From a virus, in the IMG/VR virus record IMGVR_UViG_3300033571_007625, positions 1 through 29,556 of that record: a DNA stretch of 29,556 nucleotides; one strand, 5' to 3'. Below the pieces are notes generated by a model. The model had not been told where the DNA came from. It did not search any database and worked only from the letters and a program-made list of their open reading frames with translations. Within the stretch, counting starts at the first letter, position 1. Each line of letters begins with the position of its first letter. Below are positions 16,672-21,883 of the stretch, piece by piece. The translations under genes and the position numbers were made by a program.

Positions 16672-16971
16672 TTACTCTGATTTGGATTCCTCATCGTGGT
16701 GATGAGGAGTGTGGGTGTAATAGTCTTCACATTTGTATTCCGCCATAATGGATGCGGCTGTCAATGCGAAGTAGGTCTTGTCGTCAGCATCGTAGTCAAT
16801 CAACTTGACCTCCTTGTCGTTGGTGTCCATATCAATGTGGTAGTGTCCGCAGTTGTGCTTGACACACCAAGATATTACACCACCTTGGTGAGATACTGGT
16901 GAACTGGTTGTGAAGGAAGAGATTTGACCAATCAAGTCAATCTCTTGGAAGGTAAGGGTCATCTGTTTCAT
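16672..16971 (-). CDS. hypothetical acidic protein with His-rich C-terminus
   Basis: 99 residues from ATG 16971 (MKQMTLTFQEIDLIGQIS). Upstream in-frame codons belong to the leader. The middle holds ISWCVKHNCGHYHIDMDTND with Cys and His residues that could bind a metal. The end is HTPHHHDEESKSE, a natural His cluster. It has its own promoter upstream and terminator downstream, forming a self-contained cassette. No family recognised. Confidence 0.75.
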   Translation of the reverse strand: MKQMTLTFQEIDLIGQISSFTTSSPVSHQGGVISWCVKHNCGHYHIDMDTNDKEVKLIDYDADDKTYFALTAASIMAEYKCEDYYTHTPHHHDEESKSE

Positions 16972-16998
16972 ATTGTCTGTTTTTTTAAGAGTGAGATA

Positions 16999-17029
16999 CA
17001 AAGGTAGTGATTAGTTTTCAGTCCACCAA
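16999..17029 (-). promoter_or_regulatory. sigma-ABfr-type promoter for the 16971 gene
   Basis: TTG at 17029-17027, a 20-base spacer and perfect TACCTTTG at 17006-16999. The leader contains TCTTAAAAAAACAGACAAT before ATG 16971. The -33 end overlaps the final codons of the upstream gene. Confidence 0.85.
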
Positions 17030-17299
17030 ACATCCATCAAGAAATTTTTGATTGGATTGGATTTCTTGTCTTCCGAGGACTTCTTCGTCAGAGAGCCAAG
17101 AACAGAACCACTCATCACCCTTATTTCTCATTACAAGGTGTTGTTTGTTGCTTGGGTCTGATTCCCACTCTCCGATGAGAAATGGAATGATGTCCACCTC
17201 CTCTTTGATGTTATACTTCTCCATCATATACTGACAGAATTCACGGATGTCTTGGGTGTTGCGGATGGGTGTGCCCTCTCCTTTGATAATCTTTCTCAT
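17018..17299 (-). CDS. hypothetical protein
   Basis: 93 residues from ATG 17299 (MRKIIKGEGTPIRNTQDI). The frame is open 45 codons further upstream, but that stretch overlaps the preceding gene and the promoter, so the shorter start is preferred. The sequence is helical and acidic, with REFCQYMMEKYNIKEEV and IPFLIGEWESDPSNKQH, and ends FLDGCLVD. A TATCTTTG box lies 26 bases upstream of the start. No family recognised. Confidence 0.7.
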   Translation of the reverse strand: MRKIIKGEGTPIRNTQDIREFCQYMMEKYNIKEEVDIIPFLIGEWESDPSNKQHLVMRNKGDEWFCSWLSDEEVLGRQEIQSNQKFLDGCLVD

Positions 17300-17321
17300 A
17301 TCTGTTTTGTTTTTAAGTGTC

Positions 17322-17795
17322 CTACAAAGATACTGCGGGTCTGACAATAATACCGCATTTCTCATAACATTTTTTCCAACCCCCTGGTCGTTTGTGTCGG
17401 AATTTGTTTTTGTTGAGGAGGTTGTCCTCATCACGGGTAATCCAACAGATGGGTGGATACATCAATAGGAGCATCCGAACATACTTGGTCTCCACTTGAT
17501 ACAACTGGTATATGAACATCATCAGAGGTTTGGTATGGTCTCCCAATACATCTGGCTTACCCTTGACAAGACCAGGGACATTCTTCTTGAGTTTAGTCCA
17601 ATCAATACCCCTCTCTTGACATATGGCATATGCCGCCTCTGAGATGGTATGTTCCTCTACTTCACTCCAATACTGAATCATTCTACGGAGTGCGTATCTA
17701 AGGACATACTTCATATCCTCGTTGTCCGTAGCCTTATAGGTTTCTATATTGGAAATGACTGCCGGTAGTATAGCGTCAATGTTATTCTCTTTCAT
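17322..17795 (-). CDS. hypothetical phage protein
   Basis: 157 residues beginning MKENNIDAILPAVISNIETY. The first half is helical. The second half has GDHTKPLMMFIYQLYQVE, then ICWITRDEDNLLNKNKFR and a C-terminal RPGGWKKCYEKCGI. The order H-x2-P, then WITxxE-x2-L, then RP and a final YExxGI resembles a family of uncharacterised phage proteins I have seen, with no function known to me. A weak -7-like box (AAAATTTG, 17818-17811) precedes it, directly after a terminator. The 3' end contains the -7 box of the next gene. Confidence 0.7.
   Translation of the reverse strand: MKENNIDAILPAVISNIETYKATDNEDMKYVLRYALRRMIQYWSEVEEHTISEAAYAICQERGIDWTKLKKNVPGLVKGKPDVLGDHTKPLMMFIYQLYQVETKYVRMLLLMYPPICWITRDEDNLLNKNKFRHKRPGGWKKCYEKCGIIVRPAVSL
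17325..17332 (-). promoter_or_regulatory. -7 box (TATCTTTG) upstream of the 17299 gene
   Basis: A perfect TAnnTTTG box followed by the cassette leader ACTTAAAAACAAAACAGAT and ATG 17299. No TTG is found at 20 bases upstream; the nearest is only 12 away, so the -33 part is missing or degenerate. It overlaps the end of the upstream coding region. Confidence 0.6.
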
Positions 17796-17824
17796 ACCAC
17801 GAATCTACAACAAATTTTTGGAAT

Positions 17825-17849
17825 AAAAAAAGGGAGTTTTACAACTCCC
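17825..17849 (-). terminator. rho-independent terminator overlapping the stop codon of the 18132 gene
   Basis: On the minus strand GGGAGTT-GTAA-AACTCCC is a perfect 7-base-pair hairpin followed by TTTTTTT. The TAA stop of the upstream gene (17841-17839) is within the hairpin loop, so ribosomes finishing that gene sit on the terminator. Confidence 0.88.
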
Positions 17850-18132
17850 CTCCGTTTTGTCTCATTTGTTGTTCTATAATCCAATTCCTCTCTTGGGTCT
17901 CCTCTGTGGGTCTAAGATGTGGATTGGTCTCCATCACCTTGTTTACACTCCTTCGGATGGTCTCGGGATTCTTGAGGTGTCCATCTTCCACCGCTTGGAA
18001 CAATCCATCCAAGTCAGTGATTCCAAGTTCCTCACATTGGAGTTTCCAAATGGCACAAACCATATACTTTTTCTCCTCACGTAGTCGGGGGTCTCTCTCC
18101 AACAATAGGTGAACCATATCCTTAGTTTTCAT
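17839..18132 (-). CDS. hypothetical phage protein
   Basis: 97 residues beginning MKTKDMVHLLLERDPRLREE. Mid-protein it reads LKNPETIRRSVNKVMETNPH, followed by LRPTEETQERNW. The pattern of an N-terminal helix, a leucine-rich linker and NPETIRR...NP-LR is common in short uncharacterised phage proteins encoded among early genes. The basic ETIRRSVNKV helix could contact nucleic acid. Its ATG overlaps the stop of the upstream gene by 11 bases, so the two share a transcript, and the terminator at its stop ends that transcript. Confidence 0.78.
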   Translation of the reverse strand: MKTKDMVHLLLERDPRLREEKKYMVCAIWKLQCEELGITDLDGLFQAVEDGHLKNPETIRRSVNKVMETNPHLRPTEETQERNWIIEQQMRQNGGEL

Positions 18133-18388
18133 TGCTCACTCCTTCCTTCTGTTCTTCAGCCACAATTTGTTTTAGGATGATGTCATACATACTACTCAAC
18201 ACATCAACGAACTCGTCAGCCTCTTGTTTGGTCATTCCTTGAAAGGAGACGTTCTCCCATCGGTCAAAGAACTTTTCCATACATTCGGTTTTGACATCAT
18301 CGTCTTCCAAGTGATGCGTTGCGTAGTCGTTCATAAGATGAGCCATCTCATCCATAATGTCCCGTAAATTTAAGTTGTCGTATCTCAT
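18122..18388 (-). CDS. hypothetical acidic helical protein
   Basis: 88 residues from ATG 18388 (MRYDNLNLRDIMDEMAHLMN). An open frame extends 42 codons upstream but runs through a perfect promoter, so it is not used. The protein is strongly acidic and helical (HHLEDDDVKTECMEKF, FVDVLSSMYDIILKQIV). It has the features of a small regulatory or anti-defence type protein, but nothing specific. It is the first gene of a two-gene transcript with 18132-17839. Confidence 0.75.
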   Translation of the reverse strand: MRYDNLNLRDIMDEMAHLMNDYATHHLEDDDVKTECMEKFFDRWENVSFQGMTKQEADEFVDVLSSMYDIILKQIVAEEQKEGVSNEN

Positions 18389-18398
18389 AGTTTTAAGT

Positions 18399-18719
18399 TT
18401 AATTGTCTGACAAAGATAAAAAGAATTTTCCAATCTTCCAACATAGTGATTGAAAAATCCCACGTTTTTTTTCTTCGTTGGGATTGATTGAGTAATAGGG
18501 GGCTGGCTCCCCAAGAGCGATTCTATCCTCTGCGATGTAGTCCTTCATCACAAAGGTATGGTTGTCTTCGTTCCATCGTTTACCATTACGGATTCTGTTG
18601 ATGTGGATTCTACTGACACCAAATTTCTTGGCAATCTCACCATCAGACATATTTGTATTTGAGAACAGACTTCTGATTTGTTCCACATCTTCCCAATTTA
18701 GTTTAGAGGCACCAATCAC
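18399..18719 (-). CDS. helix-turn-helix DNA-binding protein
   Basis: 106 residues. The start is GTG at 18719, which overlaps the stop of the preceding gene (GTGA). Residues about 7-50 read LNWEDVEQIRSLFSNT, then DGEIAKKFGVSRIHINRIRN and GKRWNED, a clear helix-turn-helix with recognition helix SRIHINRIRNGK, of the kind found in phage regulators and in the DNA-binding tails of homing endonucleases. The C-terminal half is not recognisable and ends with a hydrophobic helix (GKFFLSLSDN). It may act as an early regulator. No repressor partner or nuclease domain is visible. Confidence 0.72.
   Translation of the reverse strand: MIGASKLNWEDVEQIRSLFSNTNMSDGEIAKKFGVSRIHINRIRNGKRWNEDNHTFVMKDYIAEDRIALGEPAPYYSINPNEEKKRGIFQSLCWKIGKFFLSLSDN
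18411..18441 (-). promoter_or_regulatory. sigma-ABfr-type promoter for the 18388 gene
   Basis: TTG at 18441-18439, a 20-base spacer and perfect TATCTTTG at 18418-18411, then the leader AAACTTAAAACT before ATG 18388. It lies across the stop region of the upstream HTH gene. Confidence 0.85.
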
Positions 18720-18988
18720 TCTTCAGCCCTCCCCTCTTCTAATGTCAGACCTTTTCTTCTCTGACAATCACAATCTGATATTAGAGCGTCATACGCATAC
18801 TCTGGTTGAGTGATGGTTGTTGCCCCGTAGTGGAACGCTTCCCCACTTTCCCAAATCTCATCAAAGATTGTTTCAATACTTTCCCCTTGGTCAATTCTTT
18901 CTTGGAAGGGAGCCCAAATTTCATCCTCCAACACCACACTGATTTCTTGTGTTGCGAAGGGTCTAACATAAAATGTGATATTCTTCAT
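18716..18988 (-). CDS. hypothetical acidic protein
   Basis: 90 residues beginning MKNITFYVRPFATQEISVVL. Acidic (EDEIWAPFQERIDQGESIET), with a Cys pair near the end (SDCDCQRRKG). It is the first gene of the transcript that follows the terminator at 19040-19064, and has a TTG-N20-TATATTTA promoter. It is coupled to the HTH gene by overlapping stop and start codons. No family recognised. Confidence 0.75.
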   Translation of the reverse strand: MKNITFYVRPFATQEISVVLEDEIWAPFQERIDQGESIETIFDEIWESGEAFHYGATTITQPEYAYDALISDCDCQRRKGLTLEEGRAEE

Positions 18989-19004
18989 ACTGCCGTTTTT
19001 ACTA

Positions 19005-19035
19005 TAAATATATTAAAATCCCACAAAAGTATCAA
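19005..19035 (-). promoter_or_regulatory. promoter for the 18988-18399 transcript
   Basis: TTG at 19035-19033, a 20-base spacer, then TATATTTA at 19012-19005 (one mismatch at the last base of TAnnTTTG). It starts within the tail of the preceding terminator. Confidence 0.7.
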
Positions 19036-19039
19036 GCAT

Positions 19040-19064
19040 AAAAAAGGGGGACAAGATGTCCCCC
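19040..19064 (-). terminator. rho-independent terminator after the small terminase gene
   Basis: On the minus strand GGGGGACA-TCT-TGTCCCCC is a perfect 8-base-pair hairpin followed by TTTTTT and ATGCTTG. It separates the terS operon from the small-gene cassettes. Confidence 0.93.
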
Positions 19065-19117
19065 ACTACCTACACCTCCGCATATGAATAGGAATAAAAT
19101 AATGGCAATAAAAAGAC

Positions 19118-19537
19118 CTATTCTTCGGGTGTAGTGGCTGTATAGTTGTCGGGTAATATAATCTTTACCTCAATCTTATCAAGTCCGTTATGGTTGACAT
19201 CAATTGATTGTTTCACCTTATATTCGGGGTGTCTGTGTTTTAAGAAGAATTGTAGAAGGTTTGGGTTTTCCTTTATGGATTGTTTGAGTATCTCCTCCGC
19301 CATTTCCAATTCAATATTGAAATACTCCTCAATGGCTTTTCCAAACTCTTCATCGTATTTCTTCCAACGATAATAAGATTTATTACCACACCCACATTCT
19401 TTGGTGGATTGTTGAACCGATTTCCCTTCAGCCAGTTTGTTCAACACACACTGCTGTTTCTGCTTTGTTGTGTGTCGTTGTCTATCTTCACGGGTATGGA
19501 TATACCCTTTCTTATTTGGTAGTTTTGGCTCTTCCAT
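19118..19537 (-). CDS. terS: terminase small subunit (putative)
   Basis: 139 residues from ATG 19537 (MEEPKLPNKKGYIHTRED). An ATG six codons earlier (19555) is possible. The N-terminal half is a basic helix-turn-helix region (VLNKLAEGKSVQQSTKECG, then GNKSYYRWKKYDEEFG). A helical oligomerisation region follows (YFNIELEMAEEILKQSIKEN), then LLQFFLKHRHPEYKVKQ, which matches the leucine-x-phenylalanine-L-K-x-R-x-P-x-Y signature common near the end of phage small terminase subunits. It would recognise phage DNA and load it onto the large subunit. It is 4.4 kb away from terL rather than adjacent. The start overlaps the upstream gene by 26 bases. Confidence 0.72.
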   Translation of the reverse strand: MEEPKLPNKKGYIHTREDRQRHTTKQKQQCVLNKLAEGKSVQQSTKECGCGNKSYYRWKKYDEEFGKAIEEYFNIELEMAEEILKQSIKENPNLLQFFLKHRHPEYKVKQSIDVNHNGLDKIEVKIILPDNYTATTPEE

Positions 19538-19700
19538 ACATAACAATTCGTTCATCTGGTGTGTTTGGTCTCTCACCAAGTTTCTCAAATATAAAGTTGT
19601 CAATCAACTTAAATTCACTCAGTGCCAGTCTATTCCAACCAACAGATTGTAATCGTTTATCTACTTTCTCCAATGGACTCAATTTACAAGCGCATCCCAT
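19512..19700 (-). CDS. hypothetical small protein upstream of terS
   Basis: 62 residues beginning MGCACKLSPLEKVDKRLQS and ending ERIVMYGRAKTTK. Its ATG lies just after the stop of the preceding gene, and its 3' end overlaps the small terminase start by 26 bases. The tight packing supports it as a real gene. The N-terminal CAC pair may bind a metal or form a disulfide; there is no other recognisable motif. Confidence 0.6.
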   Translation of the reverse strand: MGCACKLSPLEKVDKRLQSVGWNRLALSEFKLIDNFIFEKLGERPNTPDERIVMYGRAKTTK

Positions 19701-19701
19701 A

Positions 19702-19989
19702 TTAGTCTTCCTTTTCTTTTAATTCTTTAATTCGTCTGTGAACTCCCCAAATGAGTTCATTTAGATAATAACACAATTCATAATTTTCTGAATCCTTGAG
19801 TTGATTTACTTGTAGTTCAATCCTACCCAATGTGTCTGAAAGTATCTTGGATAATTTTATATTGGTTAGTTCAGAAATCTCATAGCAATTAGCAATCAAC
19901 AAATCCACACCATCCTCAATCAATTTCACTCTATCTTCGGATGTGAGGTTGAATAAATCACTGCTATCAATTTCCTCCAATAGTTTCAT
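19702..19989 (-). CDS. hypothetical helical protein
   Basis: 95 residues beginning MKLLEEIDSSDLFNLTSEDR. Helical throughout, with SDTLGRIELQVNQLKDSENY and a charged C-terminus (RRIKELKEKED). No signal or membrane segment. The ATG overlaps the stop of the upstream membrane protein gene (ATGA), so they are translated together. No family recognised. Confidence 0.7.
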   Translation of the reverse strand: MKLLEEIDSSDLFNLTSEDRVKLIEDGVDLLIANCYEISELTNIKLSKILSDTLGRIELQVNQLKDSENYELCYYLNELIWGVHRRIKELKEKED

Positions 19990-20246
19990 TTCTGTAGTTC
20001 TTTTCTTAGATGAGTGAGTTCTAATGACATATTATCAATCTGTTCCTCATACTTGTCAATCTTCTCCTTGAGTTCTTTGATTTCGTTTTTGAGGTCATTG
20101 ATGGTATTAGAATATACCCCCAATAACTCTTTTACGTTCTGTATGACGATAGAATCCGTCTCGGCATTAGATTTCCTTTTACCCAAGAAAAAACCTCCTA
20201 TAGTGGTCAATGCTGAGACCAGTGCTGTTATTACTACTTCATTCAT
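19986..20246 (-). CDS. small membrane-anchored coiled-coil protein (possible holin or spanin-like)
   Basis: 86 residues. The N-terminus MNEVVITALVSALTTIGGFF is a single hydrophobic segment followed by a basic turn (LGKRKSNAE), then a long coiled coil (LKNEIKELKEKIDKYEEQI and DNMSLELTHLRKELQK). The plan is a short outside or buried N-terminus, one transmembrane helix and a cytoplasmic or periplasmic coiled coil. This is the layout of many small phage membrane proteins, including some holins and i-spanin-like proteins. As it is the only clear membrane protein in the window, it is the best lysis candidate, but this is inference. Confidence 0.6.
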   Translation of the reverse strand: MNEVVITALVSALTTIGGFFLGKRKSNAETDSIVIQNVKELLGVYSNTINDLKNEIKELKEKIDKYEEQIDNMSLELTHLRKELQK

Positions 20247-20259
20247 ATCCTAATAAATA

Positions 20260-20562
20260 TTACTTCTTCCCATATTTTTTTTCAAGGTGTTCCATATACT
20301 CTTTTTGACTTGGGAAACTATAGAATCCTAATAGGGTTAAAATCCTTACTACTTCTTGTCGTTCGTTGTCTACGGCTCGTTGATGTGATAATTTACTTCT
20401 ACACGATGAACACATCAGACAATTACCATACGCATCCACATAGTTCTTACATCCTCTGAATTTAGATTTAGGGAGCCAGTCATTACATACGGAGCATTCG
20501 TATTCCCACTCCCCTTCGTAGTTCATTTGTTTTCGTCTGATAAGTAAGTCTGGTTTCTCCAT
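20260..20562 (-). CDS. small zinc-finger protein
   Basis: 100 residues. A basic N-terminus (LLIRRKQMNYEGEWEYE) leads to a Cys cluster: CSVCNDWLPKSKFRGC, later NCLMCSSCRSKLSH. This gives CxxC, a lone Cys, and CxxCxxC, consistent with a zinc-ribbon or treble-clef type site. A helical C-terminus follows (QKEYMEHLEKKYGKK). Similar short Cys-rich proteins in Bacteroidota phages are often annotated as endonuclease-like, but no HNH residues are visible here. It is the first gene after the structured non-coding segment. Confidence 0.65.
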   Translation of the reverse strand: MEKPDLLIRRKQMNYEGEWEYECSVCNDWLPKSKFRGCKNYVDAYGNCLMCSSCRSKLSHQRAVDNERQEVVRILTLLGFYSFPSQKEYMEHLEKKYGKK

Positions 20563-20570
20563 AAAATAAA

Positions 20571-20639
20571 AAGGGGTGTGGATTTAAGATAAGAAGATAA
20601 AAATAAAAAAAAATAATGCCGTATGGGATTACCACACCC
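20571..20639 (-). other. long-range inverted repeat / second hairpin in the leader of the 20562 gene
   Basis: GGGGTGTGG (20639-20631 on the minus strand) pairs with CCACACCCC (20579-20571), a perfect 9-base-pair stem around a loop of about 51 bases that is very A/T-rich. The 3' side is followed by TTTTTATTTTATG, so it resembles a terminator placed against the start codon of the zinc-finger gene. It shares GGTGTGG/CCACAC sequence with the upstream terminator, so the two hairpins can compete. Confidence 0.6.
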
Positions 20640-20664
20640 CTCTAATATAAATATCCCTTAAATG

Positions 20665-20697
20665 AAAAAAACCACACCTAGGGACTGATGTGGTTTT
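20665..20697 (-). terminator. terminator with a loop complementary to upstream RNA
   Basis: On the minus strand AAAACCACA pairs with TGTGGTTTT (9 base pairs) around a 12-base loop and is followed by three more T residues, TTTTTTT in all. The loop holds AGTCCCTAG, the exact complement of CTAGGGACT upstream at 20936-20928. Confidence 0.7.
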
Positions 20698-20745
20698 AAT
20701 AAACTTAAAATGGGAACAGAAATGAAATAAATCAAATCTATAATA

Positions 20746-20775
20746 TAAATATATGAAACCCTATGTGCTTGTCAA
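20746..20775 (-). promoter_or_regulatory. internal promoter-like site in the non-coding segment
   Basis: TTG at 20775-20773, a 19-base spacer and TATATTTA at 20753-20746. It shares the surrounding TTTCATATATTTAT with the upstream promoter at 21012. A transcript from here would run through the 20665-20697 terminator into the zinc-finger gene. Confidence 0.55.
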
Positions 20776-21011
20776 GTAAATCAGTAAACTTGTTTTCCAA
20801 GAAGGGAAATTTCTCTTTTAGGTAAGAAAGTCAAGTCCCCCAGCCCCCATAACATTTTAGTTAGTAGAGGTAGGTGGACTCACCATCTTCAAGAGAATAA
20901 TCTCTTTTGAGGCTCACAACGCTCACAAGTCCCTAGAAAGAGCAAGTGTGATTTAAGAATCCTTCTTGTCTGGGAAGGTCAAGTTTCCAACCTTCAATCC
21001 CATCTTACTCA

Positions 21012-21042
21012 TAAATATATGAAATCAGAAAAAGAGAAACAA
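21012..21042 (-). promoter_or_regulatory. promoter-like site for the structured RNA
   Basis: TTG at 21042-21040, a 20-base spacer and TATATTTA at 21019-21012, one mismatch from TAnnTTTG. It begins just after the stop of the 63-residue gene. Confidence 0.6.
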
Positions 21043-21044
21043 GT

Positions 21045-21236
21045 CTATTTAGATTTTTTCTTTTCCTCAAAAGGCTGATTTATAGCCTTACGAATTTGTT
21101 GAACGTGGTCTTTACAGATATTATATCTGGCACTGATTGATGGAACAGATTTAACCATATTAGAATTGGCAGAACAACGACTGGCATAACCAATTAAACT
21201 TTCACCTCTACGATAGTCTGGTAAGAATTCACCCAT
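21045..21236 (-). CDS. small helix-turn-helix-like protein
   Basis: 63 residues beginning MGEFLPDYRRGESLIGYASR. Its second half, SISARYNICKDHVQQIRKA, has the spacing of a helix-turn-helix (ISARYNICKDHVQQIRKAI, compare IAKKFGVSRIHINRIRNGK in the larger HTH protein at 18399). Ends with a basic EEKKKSK. A regulator of the promoters that follow it is a natural inference. It is separated from the connector gene by an 79-base gap holding a strong hairpin, and may be read from the late transcript. Confidence 0.55.
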   Translation of the reverse strand: MGEFLPDYRRGESLIGYASRCSANSNMVKSVPSISARYNICKDHVQQIRKAINQPFEEKKKSK

Positions 21237-21271
21237 ATTACTTTGTTTTTTTGATTCTAAGAAACTTTTAT

Positions 21272-21303
21272 ACCCTCAGTGGTATACTGATATACCTTGA
21301 GGT
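21272..21303 (-). other. hairpin between the connector and HTH-like genes
   Basis: On the minus strand CCTCA-a-GGTATA-TCAG-TATACC-ac-TGAGG folds into an 11-base-pair hairpin with one small internal loop. It has no T run, so it is more likely an RNA end or stability element, or a palindromic operator, than an intrinsic terminator. Confidence 0.65.
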
Positions 21304-21315
21304 GAGATAATTGAT

Positions 21316-21882
21316 TTAATACCAACAATGGTTATTCCAAGAATATCTTGGTCTTCTGTTCAATACCAATCCACCTGCTCTCCATCTCTCATCTGGATTT
21401 GCCGGTTGAAGACCATTCATAACCACGTAGGTATAGAACGGATAGTATAGGCTCTGATTCCAATACAACCAATCTGAACATCTTTGAGAGTAGTAGGTAG
21501 CCAAGTCCTCCATTTGGTTCTTTAGAGTTCTCCAAACAGCCAAATCAACGGGACTACTAAATTCTGAATTTTCGGCTTGTAAGCCACGATTAGCATACTT
21601 AGCCAAAAGGTTATTGGTAAGGTAAACCCCCGTCCAATATAACACCACATTTTGGAAGTAATCATCCAATACAAATTTCCAATCTGCGAATTGAGGTTGA
21701 TTTATATCACCGGTGGTAATCAATCTATTCATCTCATCAAACATCCTATCACCCATAAGGTCTCTGGCTTGAATCAGATGTGCTTGGTTTAGAGCGGGTA
21801 AGATATTCCCACTCAATAATGAATAGTCAATTGGTAGATTCTCTCTAACAAAACTCTCGTCAATGTAATAAACATATGCCAT
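21316..21882 (-). CDS. head-tail connector / adaptor protein (putative)
   Basis: 188 residues beginning MAYVYYIDESFVRENLPIDY. The helical start with LNQAHLIQARDLMGDRMFDE, then DYFQNVVLYWTGVYLTN and LKNQMEDLATYYSQRCSDWL, is a pattern common to connector proteins that follow the portal in Bacteroidota phages (alpha-helical gp6-type adaptor). It ends with an aromatic, basic tail (LNRRPRYSWNNHCWY). Its ATG lies two bases after the portal stop, so the two are cotranscribed. It would form the ring between portal and tail. Confidence 0.65.
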   Translation of the reverse strand: MAYVYYIDESFVRENLPIDYSLLSGNILPALNQAHLIQARDLMGDRMFDEMNRLITTGDINQPQFADWKFVLDDYFQNVVLYWTGVYLTNNLLAKYANRGLQAENSEFSSPVDLAVWRTLKNQMEDLATYYSQRCSDWLYWNQSLYYPFYTYVVMNGLQPANPDERWRAGGLVLNRRPRYSWNNHCWY

Positions 21883-21883
21883 C

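Larger units (their letters stand above)
20665..21005 (-). ncRNA. candidate structured non-coding RNA or leader
   Basis: About 340 bases without a gene. A TTG-N20-TATATTTA promoter starts it and a hairpin terminator ends it. Local hairpins on the transcribed (minus) strand: a 9-base-pair stem with a 4-base bulge at 20971-21002; AAGAGA/TCTCTT at 20891-20906; GGTG/CACC at 20873-20884; CTTG/CAAG at 20789-20801. The octamer GCTCACAA repeats directly at 20912 and 20921. CTAGGGACT at 20936-20928 is complementary over 9 bases to the terminator loop AGTCCCTAG. No reading frame of note spans the segment. I do not recognise a known RNA family, tRNA or intron core. Confidence 0.5.

Noticed and set aside
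17300-17434. Longer form of the 17018 gene starting at 17434
   Set aside because: It would overlap the upstream gene by 113 bases and run through the TATCTTTG box and cassette leader.
18389-18514. Longer form of the 18122 gene starting at 18514
   Set aside because: The extension crosses a perfect TTG-N20-TATCTTTG promoter and overlaps the HTH gene.
19065-19117. Small gene between the terS stop and its terminator
   Set aside because: Only a five-codon frame is present; it is best read as untranslated 3' sequence.
20665-21005. Group I intron, tmRNA or tRNA cluster
   Set aside because: I looked for a catalytic core, a split gene around it, and tRNA-like cloverleafs or CCA ends; none is convincing.
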